A stretch of 64,000 nt of DNA from an uncultured Nioella sp. (GTDB lineage: Bacteria > Pseudomonadota > Alphaproteobacteria > Rhodobacterales > Rhodobacteraceae): NCBI GenBank assembly GCA_947498125.1, contig CANMJH010000001.1:930001-994000 (forward strand), written 5' to 3'. Under the pieces are notes generated by a model. It was not told where the DNA came from and searched no databases. It saw only the letters and a program-made list of their open reading frames with translations. Every line of letters begins with the position of its first letter. Position 1 is the first letter of the stretch. The position numbers were made by a program, and so were the translations under genes. Positions 43,956-53,744 of this stretch are shown here, in pieces.

Positions 43956-44351
43956 ATGATCCGCAAGACACTTACCGCCGCAGCACTCGTAGCATCCACC
44001 CTCGCCGGCACGGCCGCAATGGCCGGAGGCACAATCAGCTTCGAAGTAAACCCAACAAACGCAGACGAAGCCGCAGCAATCCAGTTTGGCCTCGCCCTTT
44101 ACCAGATCGCCAATGGCGCAGATCCCGCACATGTTTACCAGAACGGTAACGGCAATGGCGCAGGGATCGGTCAGACCGGTGGCGGCAATAACGGCGTCAT
44201 TCATCAGGAAGGCAATGGCCACCACGGCACGCTGAGCCAGAACGGCTGCGACAGCTACGGTATCTTCCAGTTCGGCAATGGCGCAAACGCCAACGTCGCT
44301 CAGGGCAATGGCTGCCAGACTGGCCTGCTCTTCCAGGTTGGCCTCGACTAA
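43956..44351 (+). CDS. Second curlin-like protein (CsgB/minor-subunit candidate)
   Basis: The 131-residue secreted protein has signal IRKTLTAAALVASTLAGTAA and then an unusual helix-like N domain (PTNADEAAAIQFGLALYQIA). Five curlin-type repeats follow: YQNGNGNGAG, GQTGGGNNGV, HQEGNGHHGT, SQNGCDSYGI and FQFGNGANANV. Two Cys occur in the repeats (QNGC and GNGC), rare for curlins. The extra domain and position fit a nucleator or minor subunit, but that is inference. AAAGGAATAG precedes the ATG; a strong terminator follows. Confidence 0.82.
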   Translation: MIRKTLTAAALVASTLAGTAAMAGGTISFEVNPTNADEAAAIQFGLALYQIANGADPAHVYQNGNGNGAGIGQTGGGNNGVIHQEGNGHHGTLSQNGCDSYGIFQFGNGANANVAQGNGCQTGLLFQVGLD

Positions 44352-44390
44352 TAGGAAATTTCCTGGTCCCCACCTCAGTCGGGCCTGCAC

Positions 44391-44425
44391 CGCGCCTCTT
44401 TCGCAAGAAAGGGGCGCGAATTTTA
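44391..44425 (+). terminator. Rho-independent terminator of the curli locus
   Basis: CGCGCCTCTTTC pairs with GAAAGGGGCGCG (12 bp with one G-U) around a GCAA tetraloop at 44403-44406, followed by AATTTTAT. It stops transcription of the second curlin gene before the opposing tRNA-Leu. Confidence 0.85.
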
Positions 44426-44447
44426 TCATCGTATATGAAGATGCGTG

Positions 44448-44532
44448 TGGTACCCGAGGTCGGACTCGAACCGACAAGCCTTGCGGCGGGGGATTTTGAA
44501 TCCCCTGCGTCTACCAATTCCGCCACTCGGGC
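44448..44532 (-). tRNA. tRNA-Leu (anticodon CAA)
   Basis: An 85-nt class II tRNA on the minus strand: acceptor GCCCGAG pairs with CTCGGGT, CCA is encoded at its 3' end (44448-44450), the D arm contains GAATTGGTAGACGC, a long variable arm is present, and the T arm contains GGTTCGAGTCC. The anticodon loop TTCAAAA gives CAA, which reads UUG codons. It lies between the curli locus and the housekeeping block. Confidence 0.96.
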
Positions 44533-44808
44533 ACGCCGGATGGGTCTAATATCGCCCCGCGCCAAGGTCAACGCGCAAAATGATGGAAAATGCACGTCAT
44601 ATGAAGACGAGTCGCGTTGGCCGGGCGAAAGCTTCGAATTTTCATCAATTGGCACCAATCCTGCAGCGAACAAAGGATTGTTCCCAACCACACAAACATG
44701 CCGCAAAAAAACCGGGCGGAATTCCGCTTTCTGGCCGCTGTGGTGCCTTACTCGTCACGCAAATTTAGCCTATATTAATGATTGAATTGAGGAGCTGAGC
44801 CCACCGCC

Positions 44809-45747
44809 ATGACCGACTTTAACGCCCCACAGACCGACGCGCCTTTGTCTCGTGACGCTTGGCTGGACCGACTTGGGCAAATCGGCGAAATGCACGGGTT
44901 CTTTGATCGCCTCGGCAAGGATCACCACGCCCTTTATGTCCAAGAGGGCGATACGCTTTTGGTGACTTTCGACGGGGCTGAGCGAATCCTTAAGCAAGGA
45001 CTTGATCAACTGCCTGTTGGCTTTGAAGCGGTTCAAAAGCGCGAATGGTCGATGTTGTCGATCATTGCCGACGGACAAACATGGTTTCGAGATCCTGCCA
45101 TCTACGCCTTTTTCGACCGGCTGGTTGACGAAGATTTTTTCGATAGTTTTGAAAAGGTTATCTTTGTTGGCGCCGGACCGATGTGCGGCTATGCAGCGGC
45201 CGCTTTTTCAGTGACGGCACCCGGTGCGACGGTTCTGTGCCTGTCGCCCGCGTCAACACTGGACCGCGAGGCTGCCCCGTTCGAACTGCGCTACCGTCAT
45301 GCATGGCGCAAGAATTTCACAGATCGGTACGGCTATGCCCCCGATATGTTGGATGCGGCCGAAGCGGCCTATATCCTTTTTGATCCGTTGGATTTGCTGA
45401 ACGCGGCTCATGCTGCAATGTTCCGCGGCAAACGTGTGAATCGCATACGGTTTCGCGGCGCTGGCGCGGATCTGTTGGCCCTGTTGGAGCCCTATAATAA
45501 CTTTGATCGCATCCTTAAGGCCGTTAGCAATGACCGCTTTGGGCCCTTACGATTTGCCCAAATTCTGCGTCGTTTCAGAAAGAATAATCCCGCCTATCTG
45601 CGCCGACTTTTGGCCCGTGCAGAACAGCGCGGCGGTGATCGCCTGACGCGGATTGTGGCACAGCATGGGACCAACCTTGGCGGTATGCCTATCTTTGCCC
45701 GCAGGCTGGCCGAGATTGATGCACGGCTCAGCCAACCTGCTGAATAA
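44809..45747 (+). CDS. Conserved cytoplasmic protein of unknown function
   Basis: A 312-residue protein without signal or membrane segments. It contains KVIFVGAGPMCGYAAAAFS, a small-residue loop after a beta strand as in Rossmann or alpha/beta-hydrolase folds, then PGATVLCLSPASTL and a C terminus with ARRLAEIDARL. Homologs in Rhodobacterales are sometimes labelled phosphoadenosine phosphosulfate reductase, but no such active-site motif is visible, so that name is not used. It is convergent with the next gene, 4 bp apart. Confidence 0.75.
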   Translation: MTDFNAPQTDAPLSRDAWLDRLGQIGEMHGFFDRLGKDHHALYVQEGDTLLVTFDGAERILKQGLDQLPVGFEAVQKREWSMLSIIADGQTWFRDPAIYAFFDRLVDEDFFDSFEKVIFVGAGPMCGYAAAAFSVTAPGATVLCLSPASTLDREAAPFELRYRHAWRKNFTDRYGYAPDMLDAAEAAYILFDPLDLLNAAHAAMFRGKRVNRIRFRGAGADLLALLEPYNNFDRILKAVSNDRFGPLRFAQILRRFRKNNPAYLRRLLARAEQRGGDRLTRIVAQHGTNLGGMPIFARRLAEIDARLSQPAE

Positions 45748-45751
45748 TAAC

Positions 45752-46504
45752 TTACTTACCTGTTGGCGCAGCCGGAGCTGACGGCGCAACAGGGGCCGGA
45801 GTGGGCGCCGCCGGAACCGGCATCGGCGCTTGCGGAGCGGCACTAGGTGGCGCGCTGGCCAAAAGCTGTCCATTTTCATTCATGAAAGGCGGTTCGGTTG
45901 AAATGGCGACAGGCTCATCTCGGGTAAAGGCCTCTCCTTGTCCGGCCCCGCCATGATAGATCGCAATCCCAAGCGCTGGCAGATAGGTCAACTCATCAAC
46001 GAACACTTCGTTAAAAGCCGTGTTGACGGTCGTGACCACAACAGGCCAAGCGCTCAGGGAACACGCCCCCAAGGAAAGGGTTTGAGCGGCAGCCACATCA
46101 ACCATAACGGTTTCTTGATTCACGTCCCCGCCCTCGTGGGTGCGCACCGTGTTGCCCTGCCAGCTTTGGCCCGGAGCCAACAATGGCAATGCGCTCAAGC
46201 CATCAAGATATTCAGTCGTTTCATTGGATCCAGCAATAATCGCGCCAAATCGCGTGTCTACGCTTTCCACCACATAGGCCCCATGCAGCGATACAAACCG
46301 CACGCCGTCACCGCTATCGGAATAGAATTCCTCTTCAATTACCATGCCATCGCTTTGACGATCATAGCGCACGTGAAAATCGGAAAATATGACGTGAACG
46401 CCATCGGCTGTGTCAGCCAAAGATGTCGGGCAATTGGCCGATACCGCGCTTGCAAAGGTAAGCGCAGGCAGGGCCATAGCCAGTGATAAAAGTTTGGGAT
46501 CCAT
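45752..46504 (-). CDS. Secreted protein with proline/alanine tail, function unknown
   Basis: The 250-residue protein has a signal peptide (LLSLAMALPALTFASAVSA). The mature domain has Cys in SANCPTSL and GACSLSAW, strand-rich segments such as HVIFSDFHVRYDRQ and GVRFVSLHGAYVVES, and then a Pro/Ala-rich tail of about 45 residues that could span the periplasm or cell wall. Family not recognised. GAGGAAACC precedes the ATG. Convergent with the gene at 44809. Confidence 0.75.
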   Translation of the reverse strand: MDPKLLSLAMALPALTFASAVSANCPTSLADTADGVHVIFSDFHVRYDRQSDGMVIEEEFYSDSGDGVRFVSLHGAYVVESVDTRFGAIIAGSNETTEYLDGLSALPLLAPGQSWQGNTVRTHEGGDVNQETVMVDVAAAQTLSLGACSLSAWPVVVTTVNTAFNEVFVDELTYLPALGIAIYHGGAGQGEAFTRDEPVAISTEPPFMNENGQLLASAPPSAAPQAPMPVPAAPTPAPVAPSAPAAPTGK

Positions 46505-46653
46505 AGGGTTTCCTCCTCAAAAATCGTCTCGTTTCAAAAAACATCACGGGCAAGCATACACATCGCCCTCGCCGCACCAAAGCGTTGATTAGGCGCCTCG
46601 ACCCTCATTTTTTGCCTTTGCAAGCAGCGTCCATTCATTGTAGCGGAGGGCGC

Positions 46654-47694
46654 ATGACCTCCTCGCTTACGATCCGCCGCCCCGATGACTGGCATTTGCA
46701 CCTGCGCGACGGCGCAATGATGAACGCCGTTTTGCCTGAAACCGCCCGCCATTTTGGCCGCGCTATTATTATGCCGAATCTGGTTCCGCCGGTCGTGACC
46801 TCGGATGATGCCCGTGCCTATCAGGCCCGCATTTTGGCCGCCTTGCCCGATGGCATGGATTTTGAGCCTCTTATGACGCTCTACCTGACCGAAAATACCG
46901 ACCCCGAAGACGTTGCCGCCGCTTATGCCGACGGGCTTATCCATGCGGTGAAGCTCTATCCGGCGGGCGCCACAACCAACTCGGCCTCTGGCGTGAAGAA
47001 TTTCGACAATGTGCGCAACGTCCTTGAAAAAATGGCCGAGATTGGCCTGCCGCTGTGTTTCCACGGCGAGGTGACCACTGATGAGGTCGATATTTTCGAC
47101 CGCGAGCAGGTGTTTTTGGAGACCGTCCTGGACCCTCTTCGCCAATCAATGCCCGAGTTGAAAGTCACGCTTGAGCACATCACCACCAGCCACGGCATTG
47201 ATTATGTTGCCGGGGCCTCGGGTGACATCGCCGGAACGATTACAACTCATCATTTGATGATCAATCGCAACCACATCTTGGTGGGCGGAATAAAACCGCA
47301 TTACTATTGCTTACCGGTTGCAAAGCGCCGCGAGCATATGGAGGCGTTGCGCGCCGCCGCCACCTCAGGCAATCCACGGTTCTTCCTTGGCACAGACAGC
47401 GCCCCCCACACCGATGACACCAAAGAAAATGCCTGTGGCTGCGCAGGATGTTTCACTGCGACCAACACGATGAGCCTTTTGGCCCATGTGTTTGAAGAGA
47501 TGGGCGCGCTGGACAAGCTGGAAGGCTTCAGCTCACTTTTCGGCCCTGCCCGCTATGGCCTTGCACCCAACGACGCGACCATCACATTGGTCAAAGAGGC
47601 CGCCGCCGTCACTTTCCCTGAAAAAATCAACACCCCAGTTGGCCCCGTGACTGTTTTTAACCCCGGCCACCCTGTGCACTGGCGCGTTGCCTGA
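46654..47694 (+). CDS. pyrC: Dihydroorotase
   Basis: Catalyses ring closure of carbamoyl aspartate to dihydroorotate in pyrimidine synthesis. The 346-residue type II enzyme has the metal motif WHLHLRDG, the carboxylated Lys in [14 protein letters not shown], His in CFHGEV and LEHITT, and Asp in [11 protein letters not shown] 46654 is chosen with GGAGG 4 bp upstream; the frame is open from 46585. It is 30 bp upstream of pyrE, forming a pyrimidine operon. Confidence 0.95.
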   Translation: MTSSLTIRRPDDWHLHLRDGAMMNAVLPETARHFGRAIIMPNLVPPVVTSDDARAYQARILAALPDGMDFEPLMTLYLTENTDPEDVAAAYADGLIHAVKLYPAGATTNSASGVKNFDNVRNVLEKMAEIGLPLCFHGEVTTDEVDIFDREQVFLETVLDPLRQSMPELKVTLEHITTSHGIDYVAGASGDIAGTITTHHLMINRNHILVGGIKPHYYCLPVAKRREHMEALRAAATSGNPRFFLGTDSAPHTDDTKENACGCAGCFTATNTMSLLAHVFEEMGALDKLEGFSSLFGPARYGLAPNDATITLVKEAAAVTFPEKINTPVGPVTVFNPGHPVHWRVA

Positions 47695-47724
47695 TCCCTG
47701 CCCCGACCAACGAAGAGACATGAC

Positions 47725-48399
47725 ATGATTCCCAGCACCTACCCTGACCAAGCCACCATCGCGCAGCTTTCTGCAAAAATGCTCTTGGATATCAAGGCGG
47801 TGCACTTCAACGCGGTGGAGCCTTTCGTGCATTCGAATGGCAAAGAAGCGCCAACTTATGTCGATTGCCGCAAGCTGATCTCTTACCCGCGCATCCGCTC
47901 GACCTTGATGGATTTCCTGACCTGCACGCTGATGCGCAATGCCGGGCTTGAAGCGTTTGACAACGTCGCGGGCGGCGAAACGGCGGGTATTCCTTTTGCG
48001 GCATTGGTTGCAGAACGCATGGCTCTGCCCATGACCTATGTGCGCAAGAAGCCGAAAGGCCATGGCCGCAATGCCCAGATCGAAGGCGACATGGCCGAAG
48101 GCGACCGTGTTGTTCTTATCGAAGATCTGACAACCGATGGCGGGTCCAAGCTGAAATTCGTCGATGCGATCCGTAAAACCGGCGCGGAATGTGGTCACAC
48201 GGCGGTGATTTTCTATTACGGCATCTTTGAAGAAACCATTCCGACCCTGCGCGCGCATGGCGTTGAGCTGCATTACCTTTGCACCTGGTGGGACGTACTG
48301 GCCGAAGCACGCCGGGGTGAATATTTCGACACCGAAACACTCGACAGCGTCGAAAGCTTCCTCAAGGATCCCGAGGCTTGGCGCGCCGCCCGCGCCTGA
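47725..48399 (+). CDS. pyrE: Orotate phosphoribosyltransferase
   Basis: Joins orotate and PRPP to form OMP. The 224-residue protein has the PRPP-binding motif [14 protein letters not shown] and the upstream [19 protein letters not shown] loop containing the catalytic lysines. GAAGAGACATGAC precedes ATG 47725; a second ATG at 47720 is out of frame and stops at once. It follows pyrC by 30 bp. Confidence 0.95.
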   Translation: MIPSTYPDQATIAQLSAKMLLDIKAVHFNAVEPFVHSNGKEAPTYVDCRKLISYPRIRSTLMDFLTCTLMRNAGLEAFDNVAGGETAGIPFAALVAERMALPMTYVRKKPKGHGRNAQIEGDMAEGDRVVLIEDLTTDGGSKLKFVDAIRKTGAECGHTAVIFYYGIFEETIPTLRAHGVELHYLCTWWDVLAEARRGEYFDTETLDSVESFLKDPEAWRAARA

Positions 48400-48577
48400 T
48401 TTAGTCTCAGATAGTTCAACAAACTTACCAATATTTAGGTATACTGCACCCGGATGCGTCAACATCTAGGGTCTCGCAGATTACTCACAGGCTATCCACA
48501 GGATATCCAGATTGCCCCGCCGCGGGCCGGTTTGCTAAGAGCAAGCCTCAGGGACCACAGGGATTGGGAGAAATACA

Positions 48578-50074
48578 ATGAACGAGATCAGCACAATTCC
48601 GGGCACCCTCCCCCAAGCCGCTGAAACCGTTGATCTTCCTCATAACGTTGAAGCCGAACAACAGCTTCTTGGCGCGATTCTTTCTTCCAATGATGTGTTG
48701 GACCGCGTTGATGATCTGGTGAAGCCTGAACATTTCTACGATCCCGTTCATGCAGAGATTTTCGCACTCTCCTCAAAACGCATCACCGGCGGATTGCAGA
48801 CCGATGCAACGACGTTGAAGAACTTCATGTCCGATCATGAAGGTCTAAAGGCGCTTGGTGGTGTTGAATATCTTCTGCGTCTGCAGCTGTCTGCCATCGC
48901 GACCAACGCCGCGCGCGATTATGCCCAACTGATCCATGATCTGGCGCTGCGGCGGGAACTTATTGCCCTTGGTAAAAACATCGCCGACCAAGCACAGGCC
49001 GTGCGCGATGAAAGCAGCCCCGATGATCAAATCGTCGAAGCCGAGGCGCAGCTTTTCCAATTGGCCTCAACCGGGACCGCCTCAAAAGGCTTCCAAAGCT
49101 TCCTGCGCGCGCTGACAGACGCCGTTGATATCGCCAATGCGGCCTATAACCGGGGTGGCGGTCTGGCGGGCATTTCGACGGGCTTGGCTGATCTCGATAA
49201 AAACCTCGGGGGCCTTCACGAAAGCGATTTGCTGATCCTTGCCGGACGTCCCTCGATGGGGAAAACGTCGCTGGCGACCAACATCGCCTTTAACGTCGCG
49301 AAAACCTTTAAACGCGGGCCAAAACCTGACGGCAGTGACGGAACCATTTCTGGCGGCGTTGTCGGTTTCTTTAGCTTGGAAATGTCGGCCGCTCAGCTTG
49401 CCCAACGTGTGCTTTCAGAAGCCGCCGAGGTTCCTTCGGAACTGATCCGTAAGGGCGACCTTAATGAGCAGGAATTCCAACGCTACCTTCGCGCCGCGCA
49501 AGAACTTGAAGCCTGCCCGCTTTACATTGATGACACGCCAGCTTTGCCGATCAGCCAGGTTGCGGCCCGCGCGCGGCGTCTGAAACGCTCAAAGCTTGGG
49601 CTGGATGTTTTGATCATCGACTATCTTCAGTTGCTGCGCGGCTCGGGCAAGAACGAAAACCGAGTGAACGAAATTTCTGAGATTACCCAAGGGCTTAAAG
49701 CCATCGCGAAGGAACTGAACATCCCCGTGATCGCCCTCTCGCAGCTTAGCCGTCAGGTCGAAAGCCGCGAAGATAAACGCCCGCAATTGTCAGACCTTCG
49801 GGAATCCGGCTCGATCGAGCAGGACGCCGATGTGGTGATGTTCGTCTATCGCGGCGAGTATTATAAAGAGCGTGAAAAGCCCGGTGAAGAGAACCTGGAA
49901 GCGATGGCGAAATGGCAGCAGGATATGGAAAGCCTGCACGGCAAAGCCGAAGTAATTATCGGCAAGCAACGCCACGGGCCGGTTGGCACGGTTGAGTTGA
50001 GCTTCGAAGGCCGCTTCACCCGCTTTGGCAACCTCGTCAAACCGTGGCAGCAAGGCGAAGATAACGGGTTCTGA
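48578..50074 (+). CDS. dnaB: Replicative DNA helicase DnaB
   Basis: Hexameric 5'-3' helicase that unwinds the replication fork and binds primase. The 498-residue protein has an N-terminal domain starting LPHNVEAEQQLLGAIL, Walker A AGRPSMGKTSLA, Walker B VLIIDYLQLL and the QLSRQVESREDKRPQLSDLR region with the Arg finger. GGGAGAAATACA precedes the ATG. The 180 bp upstream include CTATCCACA (48492-48500), one mismatch from a DnaA box. No intein is seen. Confidence 0.96.
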   Translation: MNEISTIPGTLPQAAETVDLPHNVEAEQQLLGAILSSNDVLDRVDDLVKPEHFYDPVHAEIFALSSKRITGGLQTDATTLKNFMSDHEGLKALGGVEYLLRLQLSAIATNAARDYAQLIHDLALRRELIALGKNIADQAQAVRDESSPDDQIVEAEAQLFQLASTGTASKGFQSFLRALTDAVDIANAAYNRGGGLAGISTGLADLDKNLGGLHESDLLILAGRPSMGKTSLATNIAFNVAKTFKRGPKPDGSDGTISGGVVGFFSLEMSAAQLAQRVLSEAAEVPSELIRKGDLNEQEFQRYLRAAQELEACPLYIDDTPALPISQVAARARRLKRSKLGLDVLIIDYLQLLRGSGKNENRVNEISEITQGLKAIAKELNIPVIALSQLSRQVESREDKRPQLSDLRESGSIEQDADVVMFVYRGEYYKEREKPGEENLEAMAKWQQDMESLHGKAEVIIGKQRHGPVGTVELSFEGRFTRFGNLVKPWQQGEDNGF

Positions 50075-50075
50075 G

Positions 50076-50486
50076 GTGATCAGCAGCCTGAACCACATCA
50101 CCCTTGCGACCCAAGATTTGGACCGCGCTATTGAGTTCTATCGGGATGTGCTGGGCGCAAGTCTGGCCGCAAAATGGCAGGCCGGGGCCTATGTCGAACT
50201 CGGCGATATCTGGATCTGTCTTGAGCTGTCCAAGCAAGTTTCCGCGCGCGAAGATGACAGCCATATCGCGTTTTCCTGCGCTTCGGATGACTTTGAGAAC
50301 ACCGCTGCGCATATCCGCGCCCATGCCCGGATCTGGAAAGAAAATAAGTCCGAGGGCGCCTCGGTCTATTTTCTGGATCCGGACGGCCACAAGTTTGAAC
50401 TTCATGATGGTTCGCTGGCCTCCCGTCTTGCCCATTACCGCGCCAATCCAGAAAATGGCGTGACGGTCTTTCCTACCGCCGAATAA
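50076..50486 (+). CDS. FosA-like VOC thiol transferase
   Basis: The 136-residue VOC protein resembles FosA, the Mn-dependent glutathione transferase that inactivates fosfomycin. From the GTG start the metal ligands fall at H7 (SLNHITLA), H62 (DSHIAFS) and E108 (HKFELH), near the FosA positions H7, H64 and E110. T9, K90 and R116 sit where substrate residues are expected. GTG 50076 is one base after the dnaB stop. The true substrate may be an unrelated metabolite. The next gene, alr, is 81 bp on. Confidence 0.82.
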   Translation: MISSLNHITLATQDLDRAIEFYRDVLGASLAAKWQAGAYVELGDIWICLELSKQVSAREDDSHIAFSCASDDFENTAAHIRAHARIWKENKSEGASVYFLDPDGHKFELHDGSLASRLAHYRANPENGVTVFPTAE

Positions 50487-50567
50487 TGCCCAATTTTCTG
50501 CCGGTCTTCGGGGCCCGAGACATCTCACCTCTTGACCCTACTCGTTCCAGACGCCACTCAAAGCGAC

Positions 50568-51611
50568 ATGGGTACCGGAACGCTACATATCGATCTTGAC
50601 GCCGTCGCCGCCAACTGGGCCGCGCTGGACGCAAAAACCTCTGTTGAAACCGCCGCTGTTGTGAAAGCGAACGGCTATGGCCTTGGTGTCTCGCAAGTCG
50701 CGCTCCGACTTGCGCGCGCGGGTGTGCGCCGGTTTTTCGTCGCGACGGCCGAAGAGGGCGTCGTGCTGCGCGCCGCATTGGGCCACGGCCCTGAGATCAA
50801 CATTTTTTCAGGCCATATGGACAGTGACACCCCGCTTTTGCGTGAGGGCAAACTGACCCCGATGCTCAACAGCGCCGAACAATTTGCCCAACATCAAGCG
50901 CGCCTGCCCGGCCATAGCTATGGCGTGCAGCTTGATACGGGCATGAACCGTTTGGGGGCCGAACCTGCCGAATGGGCCAGTTTCCGGGCCGAGGCTGAGA
51001 CCGGCCCGCTGACGCTGATCATGTCACATCTGGCCTGCGCTGATGATCCCGCGCATCCGCAAAATGCCGCTCAGCTCGCCGCCTTTATCAATATGACCCA
51101 AGGCAGTTCCGCCAAGCGCAGTTTCGCGGCCACCGGTGGTTTGCTTCTTGGCCCTGACTATCATTTCGACCTGTGCCGCCCCGGTGTCGGCCTTTATGGC
51201 GGCGCGCCGTTTTCTGAGGCGCACCATACCATCCGGCTTTCTCTTCCGGTTGTGCAAACGCGTGACGTGGCGGCGGGCGAATCCGTTGGCTACTCCGCCA
51301 CATGGATCGCAGAGAGCCCTTCAAAAATCGCAACAGTGTCAGCCGGTTACGCTGATGGCCTGATCCGATTCATGAGCGACAAAGCCCGGCTTTTCGCGGG
51401 TAATATCCCGTGTAAACTGGCCGGTCGCGTTTCGATGGATCTTTTGACCGTTGACGTTACCCATTTGGATGAAATTCCAGATCACCTCGACATTCTTTGT
51501 CCCCATCAAAGTGTGGATGCGCTGGCGGATGAAGCCGGAACCATCGGCTATGAAATCCTGACATCTCTCGGCCAACGCTATCACCGAATATATAAAGGAG
51601 AGGTCTTTTGA
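50568..51611 (+). CDS. alr: Alanine racemase
   Basis: PLP enzyme that makes D-alanine for peptidoglycan. The 347 residues have the PLP lysine K33 in [27 protein letters not shown], and the catalytic Tyr region in [10 protein letters not shown], with the conserved AGYADGL. ATG 50568 ([13 protein letters not shown]) is taken over an in-frame TTG at 50532 because it gives the normal N terminus; the ribosome site is weak for both. Its stop overlaps mlaE by 4 bp. Confidence 0.94.
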   Translation: MGTGTLHIDLDAVAANWAALDAKTSVETAAVVKANGYGLGVSQVALRLARAGVRRFFVATAEEGVVLRAALGHGPEINIFSGHMDSDTPLLREGKLTPMLNSAEQFAQHQARLPGHSYGVQLDTGMNRLGAEPAEWASFRAEAETGPLTLIMSHLACADDPAHPQNAAQLAAFINMTQGSSAKRSFAATGGLLLGPDYHFDLCRPGVGLYGGAPFSEAHHTIRLSLPVVQTRDVAAGESVGYSATWIAESPSKIATVSAGYADGLIRFMSDKARLFAGNIPCKLAGRVSMDLLTVDVTHLDEIPDHLDILCPHQSVDALADEAGTIGYEILTSLGQRYHRIYKGEVF

Positions 51612-52390
51612 TCCTCCTATCGCCCCTCGCGGCAATTGGCCGGTCCACCATGGCGATGCTCTCGGCCATTGGCCGGGTGACGCTGTTCATGGTCAGCGCC
51701 ATTCGGCATCTGTTGACCCCACCTTGGTATCCGCGTGAGTTCTTTACCCAGCTTGTGCATATTGGCTGGCTCAGCCTGCCGGTCGTTGGCCTCACGGCGC
51801 TTTTCACCGGCGGCGCGCTGGCCTTGCAGATTTACGCAGGTGGCAGCCGGTTTAACGCCGAGGCCGTGGTGCCCTCGATCGTTGCCATTGGCATGGCGCG
51901 AGAGCTGGGCCCGGTTCTGGGCGGTCTGATGGTGGCGGGGCGGGTTTCAGCCGCAATTGCCGCCGAAACCGGCACGATGAAAGTGACCGAGCAAATCGAC
52001 GCGCTGGTCACGCTATCGACCCATCCGATGAAATACCTCACCGCACCGCGATTGGCCGCAGCAACGTTGTGCTTGCCCATTTTGGTCGCCGTGGGCGATT
52101 CCATCGGCATCTTTGGCGGCTACCTTGTTGGCACCACGCGCCTTGGTTTTAATCCGGCCAATTACCTTGCCAACACGGTCGATTTTCTTGAGTTTTGGGA
52201 TATCGCCAGCGGCCTGATCAAGGGCGCGGTCTTTGGCTTTATCGTTGCGCTTATGGGCTGTTATCACGGGATGAACTCAGGGCGCGGGGCGCAAGGCGTG
52301 GGCCGGGCAACGACCAATGCGGTTGTATCGGCCTCGATAATGATCCTCGCCGCAAATTACCTCCTGACGGAGCTTTTCTTTACAGCATGA
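51608..52390 (+). CDS. mlaE: Phospholipid-transport ABC permease MlaE
   Basis: The 260-residue inner-membrane permease of the MlaE/Ttg2B family works with MlaF to move phospholipids between the membranes. Motifs: [54 protein letters not shown] and [14 protein letters not shown]. The start is TTG (51608), overlapping the alr stop as TTGA; AAGGAGAGG just upstream supports it. It overlaps mlaF by 4 bp. No MCE-domain (mlaD) gene is in the window. Confidence 0.93.
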   Translation: MILLSPLAAIGRSTMAMLSAIGRVTLFMVSAIRHLLTPPWYPREFFTQLVHIGWLSLPVVGLTALFTGGALALQIYAGGSRFNAEAVVPSIVAIGMARELGPVLGGLMVAGRVSAAIAAETGTMKVTEQIDALVTLSTHPMKYLTAPRLAAATLCLPILVAVGDSIGIFGGYLVGTTRLGFNPANYLANTVDFLEFWDIASGLIKGAVFGFIVALMGCYHGMNSGRGAQGVGRATTNAVVSASIMILAANYLLTELFFTA

Positions 52391-53133
52391 TCGATATCTC
52401 ATCCCTTCATAAATCCTTTGGAAACAACCACGTATTGACTGGCGTTGATCTGTCCGTTGCCAAAGGCAGCTCCACCGTGATCATTGGCGGATCAGGCACC
52501 GGCAAGTCGATCCTGATCAAATCGGTGCTGGGTCTGGTGAGGCCAGATAGCGGCTCAATCCTTGTCGACGGCGAAGACGTCACCCGCGCCGAACGTGATG
52601 CGTTTCTGGCGCGTTTCGGCATGCTTTTTCAGGGCGGCGCGCTTTTCGATTCCATGCCCGTCTGGCAAAACGTCGCCTTTCGCTTGTTGCGCGGCTCACT
52701 GAAGCGCCCCACCGCCGAGGCCCGCGAAATCGCGGTCGAAAAACTCCGCCGCGTTGGGCTTTCCCCCGATGTCGCTGACCGCTTGCCCGCTGAGCTTTCT
52801 GGCGGCATGCAAAAACGCGTCGGCCTTGCCCGCGCCATCGCCGCAGAGCCAGAGATTATCTTTTTCGATGAGCCTACTACGGGCCTCGACCCGATCATGT
52901 CCGGCGTCATCAATGAGTTGATCCGAGAGATCGTCACCGAAATGGGCGCGACCACCATGACCATCACCCATGACATGTCCTCGGTCCGCACCATCGCCGA
53001 CCGGGTTGCGATGCTGCATGGCGGCAAAATCAGATGGGAAGGCCCAGTGGGCGAGATGGACGCCTCGGGCGACCCCTACCTCACTCAGTTTATCACTGGC
53101 GCGGCTGACGGGCCGATTGAGACGGTGAGATAA
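52387..53133 (+). CDS. mlaF: Phospholipid-transport ABC ATPase MlaF
   Basis: The 248-residue ATPase has Walker A GGSGTGKSILIK, Q-loop FGMLFQGGALFDSMP, signature LSGGMQKRVGLARA, Walker B IIFFDEPTTGLDP and the switch His in ITHDM. The 'GGALFDSM' loop is characteristic of MlaF. ATG 52387 overlaps the mlaE stop. Two small membrane proteins follow, the first only 2 bp later. Confidence 0.94.
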   Translation: MIDISSLHKSFGNNHVLTGVDLSVAKGSSTVIIGGSGTGKSILIKSVLGLVRPDSGSILVDGEDVTRAERDAFLARFGMLFQGGALFDSMPVWQNVAFRLLRGSLKRPTAEAREIAVEKLRRVGLSPDVADRLPAELSGGMQKRVGLARAIAAEPEIIFFDEPTTGLDPIMSGVINELIREIVTEMGATTMTITHDMSSVRTIADRVAMLHGGKIRWEGPVGEMDASGDPYLTQFITGAADGPIETVR

Positions 53134-53135
53134 GA

Positions 53136-53744
53136 ATGGAATTAATTGCGGTTGTCGTAGAAGTTTTCATCGGCCTGGTTGCTTTTATCCTTCAAGTCCT
53201 TTTTGAAGCCGTCGCATTGTTTTCATCCAGTTCAATGCTTGCCGCGCGCAGTCGCGGGCTCAGCCGGATGTTTTATGCGATCTCTGCCATTGCCGCAATT
53301 TACGTCATTTTCGGATTGCTACGCGGGTTCATTCCCGCGCTGGCGTCGCCCGAAATTGGTCAATTCTTTTCGCTATGGTCAATTGCGCTTGTAGGGGCAA
53401 TAGCGATCATCTTCAGCTTTTTGCCCTCAGCGTTGCAATCACGCGTCGAACAATTGAAGTCGGCTGACAACGAACCCGGTCGCGAAAGGCTTTCTGCCAA
53501 ATCTCATCTTTCCGACCGCACAATGCGCAGTCTCGGCTATCTTTTGGCAATTGGTTTTGTCATCATCTTGGGGTCAGGCTGGACCCATCAAACGCGTGTC
53601 CCGACAATGGAAGAACGGTTTTGTACTGCCTTGCTTGACCACGCCGATCCCGAATTGGTCGATACCGTGACAGGCTTTGCAGAAACCCTGTTTGGCGAGG
53701 ATCTTGAAAACCGGTTTCTGGACGGATGTTTGCGTGCCAATTAA
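53136..53744 (+). CDS. Predicted membrane protein of unknown function
   Basis: The 202-residue protein has four hydrophobic segments (about residues 3-30, 47-68, 83-102 and 133-149), a charged segment between the last two, and a periplasmic or cytoplasmic tail with two cysteines (RFCTALL and DGCLRAN). It begins 2 bp after mlaF, suggesting cotranscription. No family recognised; a role with the Mla system is possible but unsupported. Confidence 0.65.
   Translation: MELIAVVVEVFIGLVAFILQVLFEAVALFSSSSMLAARSRGLSRMFYAISAIAAIYVIFGLLRGFIPALASPEIGQFFSLWSIALVGAIAIIFSFLPSALQSRVEQLKSADNEPGRERLSAKSHLSDRTMRSLGYLLAIGFVIILGSGWTHQTRVPTMEERFCTALLDHADPELVDTVTGFAETLFGEDLENRFLDGCLRAN

Noticed and set aside
44809-45747. 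Naming this gene phosphoadenosine phosphosulfate reductase
   Set aside because: No PP-loop motif or catalytic Cys motif of that enzyme is visible; the name appears to be a carried-over annotation.
48492-48500. CTATCCACA upstream of dnaB as a DnaA box
   Set aside because: A single one-mismatch 9-mer; no cluster of boxes or AT-rich unwinding region to suggest an origin.
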